Assembly (NCBI GenBank): GCA_043818215.1
Contig: JBDRGC010000171.1
Span: 1 to 12,888 of the forward strand
Direction of reading: 5' to 3'
DNA: 12,888 bases
Origin: JBDRGC01 sp043818215
Lineage (GTDB): Bacteria; Chloroflexota; Anaerolineae; Anaerolineales; UBA11858
How positions within the stretch are numbered: the first letter of the stretch is position 1; each line of letters opens with the position of its first letter. Below are positions 6,112 to 11,799 of this stretch, piece after piece. The notes beneath the pieces were generated by a model. That model was not told where the DNA came from. It saw nothing but the letters and a program-made list of their open reading frames with translations, and made no database searches. The position numbers and the translations under genes were made by a program.

Positions 6112-6858
6112 ATGGAAGCAGAAGTTAAAATTTCCCAGAGTATTGATGATATAAATAGGAAAGACGAATTTACTGGCACAGTTACAAAAATACTGTTAGC
6201 AGGAGCGGTTATCGATATTGGTGTGGATATCCCTGGGATAATTCATATTTCACAACTGCAAGAAGAACCTGTCAACCGGGTAGAAGATGTACTTGAGATC
6301 GGTCAGACCGTCAACGTTTGGGTCAAGCGAGTATTCCCAAAGAAAAAACGACTTGAATTGACGATGATCGCACCTTTGCCACTTGAATGGCGCGAGATAA
6401 AAGAGGGAGCGGTGGTGAAGGGTAAAGTCACTCGGCTAGAGAAATACGGCGCTTTTGTCGAGATCGGTGCGGAGCGCCCTGGTTTAGTACATATCAGCGA
6501 GTTGGCGCACGGGTATATTCAAACTCCCAATGATGCAGTCAAGGCCGGTGACGAAGTGGAAGTCAAAGTTCTGAGCGTGAACCGTCGCCGTAAGCAAATC
6601 AAATTGAGCATGAAGGCTTTGATGGACAATCCAGTTGAAGCGATCAAGAAAGTCAAACAACAAATGGAAGAGGATGATAAATCCGAACTGCCAATACCCA
6701 CCGCTATGGAGATGGCGTGGCGGCAGGCTCAGGAACGTTCACAGCAAGACAATGGAAAGATTGACGATCATCCCTCTAAAAAATACTTGGCAAAAAACAA
6801 TGAGTTAGACGGTATCTTATCTCGCACCCTGGAACATCAGGTAAAGACCGCCGCGTAA
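6112..6858 (+). CDS. Protein with two S1 RNA-binding domains
   Basis: This 248-residue protein has two OB-fold S1 domains at about 18-86 (FTGTVTKILLAGAVIDIG, PGIIHISQL) and 98-169 (GAVVKGKVTRLEKYGAFVEIG, PGLVHISEL). A charged helical tail follows, with no recognised domain. S1 repeats bind RNA, and similar proteins are related to ribosomal protein S1 or general stress protein 13, so a role in translation or mRNA handling is likely but not proven. The ATG at 6112 is chosen because GGAGAG ends seven bases upstream; the frame could also start at TTG 6097. A perfect promoter and a leader hairpin suggest strong, possibly self-regulated expression. Base composition is visibly more AT-rich than mfd. 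It converges on ftsH. Confidence 0.88.
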   Translation: MEAEVKISQSIDDINRKDEFTGTVTKILLAGAVIDIGVDIPGIIHISQLQEEPVNRVEDVLEIGQTVNVWVKRVFPKKKRLELTMIAPLPLEWREIKEGAVVKGKVTRLEKYGAFVEIGAERPGLVHISELAHGYIQTPNDAVKAGDEVEVKVLSVNRRRKQIKLSMKALMDNPVEAIKKVKQQMEEDDKSELPIPTAMEMAWRQAQERSQQDNGKIDDHPSKKYLAKNNELDGILSRTLEHQVKTAA

Positions 6859-6884
6859 TAAGTCTGAACAACAAGTTCATATAA

Positions 6885-6966
6885 TAATTAGGTCTTACGC
6901 AGTTCGCACCCTTCGATACAGTTCTTGCAGAACCACTCAGGATGCGAACTGCGGAAGTCCTAATTA
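6885..6966. repeat. 82 bp inverted-repeat element (MITE-like)
   Basis: Arms 6885-6908 (starting TAATTAGGTCTTACGCAG) and 6943-6966 match as a 24 bp inverted repeat with two mismatches. The centre carries a second small hairpin (GTTCT-TGC-AGAAC). The ends extend into palindromic TAATTA, which may be a target sequence. It directly abuts the terminator stem. It is too short to code for anything; a miniature transposable element is the likeliest reading, with a structured RNA as an alternative. Confidence 0.7.
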
Positions 6967-7005
6967 AACAAAACCCCGCTTGTCTTCGACAAGTGGGGTT
7001 TTGTT
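6967..7005. terminator. Bidirectional intrinsic terminator between the S1 gene and ftsH
   Basis: An 18 bp stem (6967-6984 with 6988-7005, one G-T pair) closes on a 3-base loop TTC. It has a CCCCGC/GTGGGG core and an A/T-rich foot that reads TTTT on both strands. It sits between convergent genes and should stop both transcripts. Confidence 0.92.
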
Positions 7006-7042
7006 ATACAGGGTTGCTGGTATTTGCGCGAACTTCGCCGGT

Positions 7043-8902
7043 CTATGTTCCCATTGGAACCGGTGTACCGCCGTTCTTTGCAACCGGCGACGGGAAAATA
7101 CTCTCGAATTCATCCCTATTGACGGTCTCTATTTCTATCAGGCGTTGAGCCACTGCATCCAGTCTGTCACGATACCTGGTCAGAATTTGTCTGGCCTGGT
7201 CATACGCGTCGCCTACCAATTTCCGTACTTCCTGATCGATTTTCTCGGCAATAGCTTCAGAGTAATCACGCTGCTCGGAGATTTCCCGGCCCAAAAAGAT
7301 CAGTTCTTCTTTCTGACCGTAAACCATTGGGCCTAGAGAGTCGCTCATTCCAAGACGGGTCACCATAGCTCGGGCCATGCGGGTCACTCGCTCCAAGTCA
7401 TTGGATGCGCCCGATGTAATATCGTTGAAGACCAATTCTTCAGCAGCGCGGCCGCCAAGCAAACCAACCATATCCGCAATCAGTTTCTTCTTGGACATCA
7501 GAGTACGGTCTTCTTCCGGCAGAATGAGTGTATAGCCACCGGCCATACCACGTGCGGTTACCGAAACTTTATGGACAGGATCGCCCTCCGGGAGTGCGTG
7601 GGCCACTACTGCGTGCCCGGCCTCATGGTAAGCGATTATCCGCTTTTCGGCGGGGCTGATCAAGCGGCTCTTGCGTTCAGGGCCAGCGATGACCCGTTCG
7701 ATGGATTCTTCGAATTCTTCGTGCTCGATCACTTTCTTATCGCGGCGGGCGGCTAAAATTGCGGCCTCATTGACCAGATTCTCGATGTCCGCGCCCACGA
7801 ATCCCGGAGTCGACCGGGCTACCACTTCCAAATCCACGTCGTTGCCTAGGGGCTTGCCGCGGACATGTACCTGGAGAATAGCCTCGCGGCCGCGGATATC
7901 GGGGCGATCTAAAATCACACGGCGGTCGAAACGTCCAGGCCGCAGCAAAGCCGGGTCTAACACATCCGGGCGGTTGGTGGCAGCCATTAAAATCACGTTG
8001 GTGTCGGTATCAAAGCCATCCATCTCTACCAGCATCTGGTTGAGGGTTTGCTCGCGTTCGTCATGACTGCCGCCGAGTCCCGCACCGCGCTGACGGCCCA
8101 CGGCGTCGATCTCGTCCACAAAAATGATGCAGGGAGAGTGTCGCTTGGCCTGGGCGAACATATCACGCACGCGGCTGGCCCCCACGCCGACGAACATTTC
8201 CACGAATTCGGAACCCGAAATAGAGAAAAATGGCACCCCGGCCTCACCCGAGATGGCCTTAGCCAGCAGGGTTTTACCTGTTCCCGGAGGACCAACCAAC
8301 AAAACTCCCTTCGGGATGCGTGCCCCTAAAGCAATGAATTTCTCCGGCTCGCGCAGAAATTCGACCACCTCTTCAAGCTCTTCTTTGGCTTCTTCCACTC
8401 CGGCGACATCTTCGAAGGTTACCGTCGGCTTGTCACCGCTCATGCGAGCACGTGATTTCCCAAAGGCCATGGCGGCATTATTGGTACCCTGTGCCTGCCG
8501 GAAGATAAACCAGAACATAACCACAAGCAAAAGGAGCGGGGCCACGTAACTGAAGATCGTAATAAGCCCTACCCAGGCGCCAGGAGCCTTGACCTCGATG
8601 ATCACGTTCTCCGGGTTGAGTTCCGCGGTGGTTACACCCAATTCCTTCAACTGTTCCACCAATGTCGCCGCGGTTTCTTTGTGTGAAGTCCCTTCACTTC
8701 CATCGTCATAGATTATACGCAATTGATTTTCATCTTCGACAATGCGATTGATCCTACCGCTCTTGATCAGCATGGCAACTTCATTGATTGTCAACGCTTC
8801 TTGAACGACCTCAGTCTGCTGAAAGTTAAAAAACAGCAAAACAGCTATGGCAACAATAAATAGCACGTATATAAAAGAAGACCTGCCTCGATCTGAATTC
8901 AC
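7043..8902 (-). CDS. ftsH: ATP-dependent zinc metalloprotease FtsH
   Basis: FtsH is a hexameric membrane-anchored AAA+ protease that extracts and degrades membrane and short-lived cytoplasmic proteins. I chose the GTG at 8902 because GGAGG lies a few bases upstream; a TTG at 8914 would overlap that site. From the GTG (619 residues) the order is transmembrane segment 10-27, extracytoplasmic domain about 30-110, transmembrane segment 111-134, Walker A GPPGTGKT 204-211, pore loop FVG 237-239, Walker B IIFVDE 259-264, ATN sensor 308-310 with arginine fingers in RPGRFDR 321-327, and zinc motif HEAGH 426-430. No part is missing. The C-terminus ends in PVPMGT. No promoter is visible directly ahead; two cassette genes intervene between ftsH and the nearest good promoter, at 10213-10222. 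Confidence 0.97.
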   Translation of the reverse strand: MNSDRGRSSFIYVLFIVAIAVLLFFNFQQTEVVQEALTINEVAMLIKSGRINRIVEDENQLRIIYDDGSEGTSHKETAATLVEQLKELGVTTAELNPENVIIEVKAPGAWVGLITIFSYVAPLLLLVVMFWFIFRQAQGTNNAAMAFGKSRARMSGDKPTVTFEDVAGVEEAKEELEEVVEFLREPEKFIALGARIPKGVLLVGPPGTGKTLLAKAISGEAGVPFFSISGSEFVEMFVGVGASRVRDMFAQAKRHSPCIIFVDEIDAVGRQRGAGLGGSHDEREQTLNQMLVEMDGFDTDTNVILMAATNRPDVLDPALLRPGRFDRRVILDRPDIRGREAILQVHVRGKPLGNDVDLEVVARSTPGFVGADIENLVNEAAILAARRDKKVIEHEEFEESIERVIAGPERKSRLISPAEKRIIAYHEAGHAVVAHALPEGDPVHKVSVTARGMAGGYTLILPEEDRTLMSKKKLIADMVGLLGGRAAEELVFNDITSGASNDLERVTRMARAMVTRLGMSDSLGPMVYGQKEELIFLGREISEQRDYSEAIAEKIDQEVRKLVGDAYDQARQILTRYRDRLDAVAQRLIEIETVNRDEFESIFPSPVAKNGGTPVPMGT

Positions 8903-8930
8903 AAAAACCTCCAAACTTCATTAAAACCTT

Positions 8931-9002
8931 TCGCAACGGTTAAGCTCACTGGATTTCACGGGGCGCATAGGAGTAAAATTCCAGTGCAGCGATTTGTTAT
9001 GT
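8931..9002 (-). other. attC-like recombination site 2 (after the PPOX cassette gene)
   Basis: On the minus strand the boxes are R'' ACATAAC (9002-8996), L'' GCTGCACTGGA (8990-8980), L' TCCAGTGAGC (8953-8944) and R' GTTGCGA (8937-8931). L'' and L' are complementary except for one extra G in L'', the extrahelical base that defines attC orientation. Spacers of five and six bases separate the R and L boxes. The length of 72 bp is within the attC range. The R' bases after G|TT do not complement R'', as expected when they belong to the flanking chromosome. Confidence 0.78.
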
Positions 9003-9465
9003 GTTTTGAACACTTTTTATTCAACTTCAAAATTCTCAGACTTAAAGTTACTGTAATATCTGCCATTTTTTGCTGTAAATTTAAGCACACAATAATCCGA
9101 ATCTGTTACCCCCTTTGGATAATACATTTCATCTCCATCTCGCCAGATCATCTCTTTTGTCTTGCTGTCGTGCAAGACTTCCATTGTTCCCTTAAGCATA
9201 ACACCTCTAAAAAATCTTTTATCATAGAAATATACACATGCCCTTGAATTATCAGTGTATTGCTTTACTCTCATGGAAGATGTGTTGGTTGTAAAGTATA
9301 GATGCTTTATACCTTCTCTTTTTCTTGGTGGAAGCATTGCTTTTGTATTAAGGGAACCAGTCTCATCAACAGAACTTATTATCGATACGGTTGTTTTATC
9401 AATCATGTTGCCAATAGTTTGCACAACATCTCTCATTTAATTTTCTCCTTCATTTTTACACATAA
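8937..9465 (-). mobile_element. Integron-type gene cassette B (PPOX-family gene plus attC)
   Basis: The unit begins TTATGT right after the G of the preceding attC and ends with the G of attC-like site 2. With that G, its start forms GTTATGT, exactly complementary to its own R'' box ACATAAC, as needed for a circular cassette. It carries one gene in the orientation usual for cassettes, with the start codon about 30 bases from the boundary. Its composition is AT-rich relative to the neighbouring genes. Confidence 0.78.
9017..9436 (-). CDS. PPOX-fold (pyridoxamine oxidase-like) FMN-binding protein
   Basis: This 139-residue protein is of the general-stress-protein-26 type (COG3871-like), a split-barrel fold that usually binds FMN or F420. 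Visible landmarks are an N-terminal helix followed by TTVSIISSVDETGSLNTKAM, then KHLYFTTNTSSMRVKQ, where TNTSSMRVKQ corresponds to the flavin-phosphate-binding region, and VYFYDKRFFRGVMLKGTMEV. The substrate is unknown. The ATG at 9436 has AGGAG eight bases upstream. The coding sequence is clearly AT-rich compared with mfd and ftsH. It sits inside a cassette, 14 bases before the R'' box of attC-like site 2, so it was probably acquired horizontally. Confidence 0.82.
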   Translation of the reverse strand: MRDVVQTIGNMIDKTTVSIISSVDETGSLNTKAMLPPRKREGIKHLYFTTNTSSMRVKQYTDNSRACVYFYDKRFFRGVMLKGTMEVLHDSKTKEMIWRDGDEMYYPKGVTDSDYCVLKFTAKNGRYYSNFKSENFEVE

Positions 9466-9587
9466 CGGTTGGCTTCACCCGCGCAGCGGGTGCGGTCAAG
9501 AGCCTTCACTACAAGACACCCTGAAAGCGCGTGTGGCCGCCGATTTCAGGCGGCGATAGCCGCGTCGGGTGCAAGCCGTTGTTGGGC
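9460..9587 (-). other. attC-like recombination site 1 (after the HEPN-type cassette gene)
   Basis: Read on the minus strand: R'' GCCCAAC (9587-9581), L'' GGCTTGCACCC (9577-9567), L' GGGTGAAGCC (9480-9471) and R' GTTATGT (9466-9460). L'' pairs with L' throughout except for one extra G, and unpaired spacers of three to four bases separate the R and L boxes. The 86-base centre holds further stems (GCCGCC/GGCGGC). The length of 128 bp is in the attC range. The R' bases after G match the start of the next cassette and not R'', as in real arrays. Confidence 0.8.
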
Positions 9588-10206
9588 AGCCTTGACATTG
9601 CACACTTAACACTTGATTACACCAGGGTGTTTTCTGAATAGTTCTTCATTTCTGTGAAAAGCTCCCACGCCTCCGCATATCCAAAGAATGAGAGATCAAG
9701 ATGGGTTCCATCCATAGCGGATGTGATACTGCGACCTTTCCAACTGACAGGCAACAGACTCTTATCATGTTTTCGAAACTCAAACCTAAAGTGGTGGGAA
9801 ACACAATTGCGAATCATTCGGGCAAACTGATACCACGGTTGACCAGCGAAGGACGAAGTTTGACTCGAAGCGTCGCAGTAGTTCTTGATAAGTTCAAAGG
9901 ACTCTTTAACCACGGCTCTGAGTAGCATCTTTATGAATTCCTTCATCGCTATGTCTCTATCTTTGGGCACTCGGAGTAAATCAGCAACTTGGGCAAATGT
10001 GAGCGTATATGTCCCAAACTTGCAAGATGATTTCTCCAAGATCGGATACGATTCTTCACTGGCGAACAAAGCACTCGCTGCAAGACCAAGAATGTAGTTA
10101 TTCTTCGCGTTCTCAAGTTGAGATAATAATTCATCTATTGTCATTCAGATGGCTCCTCAAATAGATAGTCACGCGACACAAGGCTGTAGGGCGTTAGGCT
10201 GCCCAA
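9466..10206 (-). mobile_element. Integron-type gene cassette A (HEPN-motif gene plus attC)
   Basis: The unit begins TTGGGC (10206-10201) and ends at the G of attC-like site 1. TTGGGC is exactly complementary to the R'' box GCCCAAC of its own attC (six of six), which identifies the cassette boundary. The base before it is A where an attI or attC would supply G, consistent with entry at a secondary chromosomal site. The gene runs in cassette orientation. No integrase gene is in the window. Confidence 0.75.
9617..10144 (-). CDS. Hypothetical cassette protein with HEPN-type RNxxxH motif
   Basis: I do not recognise this 175-residue protein as a whole. It is predicted largely alpha-helical by eye. 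It contains Arg112-Asn113-Cys-Val-Ser-His117 within ARMIRNCVSHHFRFEF, the R-[ND]-x3-H signature of HEPN-domain proteins, many of which are RNases in toxin-antitoxin and defence systems. The helix before it (EFIKMLLRAVVKESFELIKNY) would fit the HEPN four-helix bundle. No antitoxin partner such as an MNT nucleotidyltransferase is next to it. The ATG at 10144 follows GAGGAG by eight bases. The gene occupies cassette A, and its stop lies about 30 bases before the attC R'' box. Function is inference from one motif plus context. Confidence 0.7.
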   Translation of the reverse strand: MTIDELLSQLENAKNNYILGLAASALFASEESYPILEKSSCKFGTYTLTFAQVADLLRVPKDRDIAMKEFIKMLLRAVVKESFELIKNYCDASSQTSSFAGQPWYQFARMIRNCVSHHFRFEFRKHDKSLLPVSWKGRSITSAMDGTHLDLSFFGYAEAWELFTEMKNYSENTLV

Positions 10207-10212
10207 TTTGTG

Positions 10213-10241
10213 ATTATACCAATCTATAGCCGCATACGGTA
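10213..10241 (-). promoter_or_regulatory. Extended -10 promoter ahead of the cassettes, probably the ftsH promoter
   Basis: On the minus strand TTGGTATAAT (10222-10213) contains a perfect -10 and a TGn extension. The -35 region at a 17-base spacing (10241-10236) is weak (TACCGT), which an extended -10 can tolerate. The cassette boundary is six bases downstream of the -10, so transcription would start at or very near the first cassette base and read both cassette genes and then ftsH. Confidence 0.65.
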
Positions 10242-10282
10242 GCCATGAAATGATGCAAATTCAATTCTAATAAGTTTCTAAT

Positions 10283-10374
10283 GGCAAGTGGCGGGTGGCG
10301 GGTGGCGGGTGGCGATTGGCGATTGGCGATTGGCGAGTGGTGAGTGGCGAGTGGCGAGTGGCAGGTGGCGGGTG
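10283..10374. repeat. Tandem heptamer array GGCGNNT
   Basis: About thirteen 7-base units read GGCGGGT, GGCGATT or GGCGAGT on the plus strand. They are the inverse complement of the ACYCGCC units ahead of mfd. The array lies between the end of the glycosyltransferase gene and the promoter at 10213. No gene is supported in 10223-10408. Confidence 0.9.
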
Positions 10375-10382
10375 GTAGACAT

Positions 10383-10420
10383 AATCTCCAATCTCCAATC
10401 TCCAATCTCTAATCTCTAAC
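10383..10420. repeat. CCAATCT heptamers at the 3' end of the glycosyltransferase gene
   Basis: Three CCAATCT units, then TCTAATCTCTAAC, follow the GGCGNNT array directly. The unit is the one found inside mfd. The TAG stop of the glycosyltransferase (10411-10409) and its last residues (GVRD) fall in degenerate units, so the repeat has set the C-terminus of the protein. Confidence 0.85.
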
Positions 10421-11623
10421 CCCCAACATCACCGCAAGTAACTTTTCAGCTAGAGCAATTCGATCAAAATGCTCTTCTACATACCGGCGTCCATTTTGGC
10501 CCAGGATGCGCCCACTTTGGCGATCACCTGCCAAAGTACGGATGGCGGCCGCGAGGGATTCCGCGTCCCCTGGGGGTACGGGAATCCCACCCTGGGCTGA
10601 TTCCACCACATCCTGGATCACACCACCAATCGCCAAAATCACCGGGCGTCCGGCGGCCATATAATCGAAAACCTTATTTGGGTAGACGGTTTTGTACATC
10701 TCGATAGGTTTGAGAATGGCGATGCAAGCATCCGCGGCGGCCAAGGCTTGCGTCATCTCGGTCTTTGGCACCGGAGGGATGAAATACACATTGGTCAGAT
10801 TCATCTCAGCCGCGCGTTCCACCAACGCAGGCTTCTCCTTGCCATCGCCCAACAGCACAATAGCAATTTCAGGTTGATCGCGAAGTTGCACAGCCGCATC
10901 GAGCACCACCCCCAAATCATTGGACATACCATGCGCTCCCGCATAGAGAGCCACAAACTTACCTTCCAGCCCGTGAGCGCGCCGGAAATCAGCCCCATCG
11001 TTTTCGGGATGGAACATGGCTGTGTCCGCCCCGTTGGGAACCAGTTCAACCTGGCGGACGCCGCGGGCCTCGACGTGTTCGATGAATCCGGGAGAGTTGA
11101 CCACGAGAGCGTCAGCATTCCGGTAGAGAAATCGCTCTAGCCACTCAGAGGCTCGAATCAATATCCGGTTTTGCAACACTCCCACAGCAATAGCGAAGGC
11201 CGGCCACAGGTCACGCACCTCGAACAAAAACGGAACTCGCTTCAGGCGGGCCAGCAACCAGGCCGTCGCCCCTTGGAAAATGGGCGGCGAGGTTCCCCAA
11301 ATCAAATCCACATCTTTCACACGCAAGCCAGTGACGAAGGATGTCACCATGAAGCTCAAAAAACTAAATACTCGATGGACGAAGGAACGGTGCAGGGCTG
11401 AATATGTGTAAGCACGCAGTATGATGACCCCATCCTTGTTCCCTCCCCTATCAGGGGATGGATAAGATGGGGTGGATGTGTCACCCGTCAAATAACTGAC
11501 CGGGCTGGCGATGATAGTCACACGATGCCCACGGTCGGCCATGAAACGAGCCAATTCGTGGTGCCGGGTGCCGCCGGGTTCGTCGAGGGCAGCGAAAGCC
11601 TGGTGGATGAGGAGGATGTGCAT
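10409..11623 (-). CDS. GT4-type (GT-B fold) glycosyltransferase
   Basis: This 404-residue cytoplasmic or membrane-associated transferase resembles WbuB/WcaL-like enzymes that add sugars to surface polysaccharide or lipid-linked intermediates; donor and acceptor are unknown. The N-terminal domain begins MHILLIHQAFAALDEPGGTR with RHHELARFMADRGHRVTII. The C-terminal domain has VALYAGAHGMSNDLGVVLDA, VLLGDGKEK (about 240-250), and the nucleotide-sugar end TVYPNKVFDYMAAGRPVILA. I chose the ATG at 11623 because the family sequence starts there. The frame stays open to 11803 only because the upstream heptamer array has no stops. No ribosome binding site is visible. Residues 51-65 come from a palindromic repeat inserted in frame. 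It is transcribed behind the kinase gene. Confidence 0.92.
   Translation of the reverse strand: MHILLIHQAFAALDEPGGTRHHELARFMADRGHRVTIIASPVSYLTGDTSTPSYPSPDRGGNKDGVIILRAYTYSALHRSFVHRVFSFLSFMVTSFVTGLRVKDVDLIWGTSPPIFQGATAWLLARLKRVPFLFEVRDLWPAFAIAVGVLQNRILIRASEWLERFLYRNADALVVNSPGFIEHVEARGVRQVELVPNGADTAMFHPENDGADFRRAHGLEGKFVALYAGAHGMSNDLGVVLDAAVQLRDQPEIAIVLLGDGKEKPALVERAAEMNLTNVYFIPPVPKTEMTQALAAADACIAILKPIEMYKTVYPNKVFDYMAAGRPVILAIGGVIQDVVESAQGGIPVPPGDAESLAAAIRTLAGDRQSGRILGQNGRRYVEEHFDRIALAEKLLAVMLGVRD
11428..11472. repeat. Palindromic repeat inserted in frame in the glycosyltransferase
   Basis: CCCCATC (11428-11434) pairs with GATGGGG (11466-11472), and an inner CCCCT/AGGGG stem closes on an ATC loop, with mismatches between. 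It encodes TPSYPSPDRGGNKDG (residues 51-65), a low-complexity stretch in a surface loop after ASPVSYLTG, before the conserved DGVIILRAYTYSALHRSF. It looks like an element tolerated inside a protein, similar in principle to Rickettsia palindromic elements. Confidence 0.6.
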
Positions 11624-11799
11624 GTTGGGGATTGGGGATTGGAGATTGGAGATTGGGGATTGGTAAATTGGTAAGTTGGTAAATTGGGGATTGGAGATTG
11701 GAGATTGGAGATTGGAGATTGGGGATTGGTAAATTGGTAAGTTGGTAAATTGGGGATTGGTAGGTTGGTAAGTTGGTAGATTGGTAACTGAGAAGTTGG
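11624..11799. repeat. Mixed 7/8-base tandem array ahead of the glycosyltransferase, with a 66 bp duplication
   Basis: On the minus strand the array is built of CCAATCT, CCAATCC, CCAATTTA, CCAACTTA and CCAACCTA units. A block starting GATTGGGGATTGG on the plus strand occurs at 11651 and again at 11717, a direct duplication with a 66-base period. The array fills the whole gap from the glycosyltransferase ATG to the stop codon of the kinase gene. I see no other gene or promoter in it. Confidence 0.92.

Noticed and set aside
10160..10206. A third complete attC site ahead of cassette A (GCCTAACGCCC on the minus strand)
   Set aside because: A GCCTAAC box is present, but no matching L'/R' half follows before the gene. 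The TTGGGC at 10206-10201 is explained as the cassette start.
8931..10206. Composite transposon or insertion sequence around the two accessory ORFs
   Set aside because: No transposase, no long terminal inverted repeats and no target duplication were seen. The TTGGGCAGCCT inverted match at the ends of the HEPN unit is explained by cassette start and R'' complementarity.
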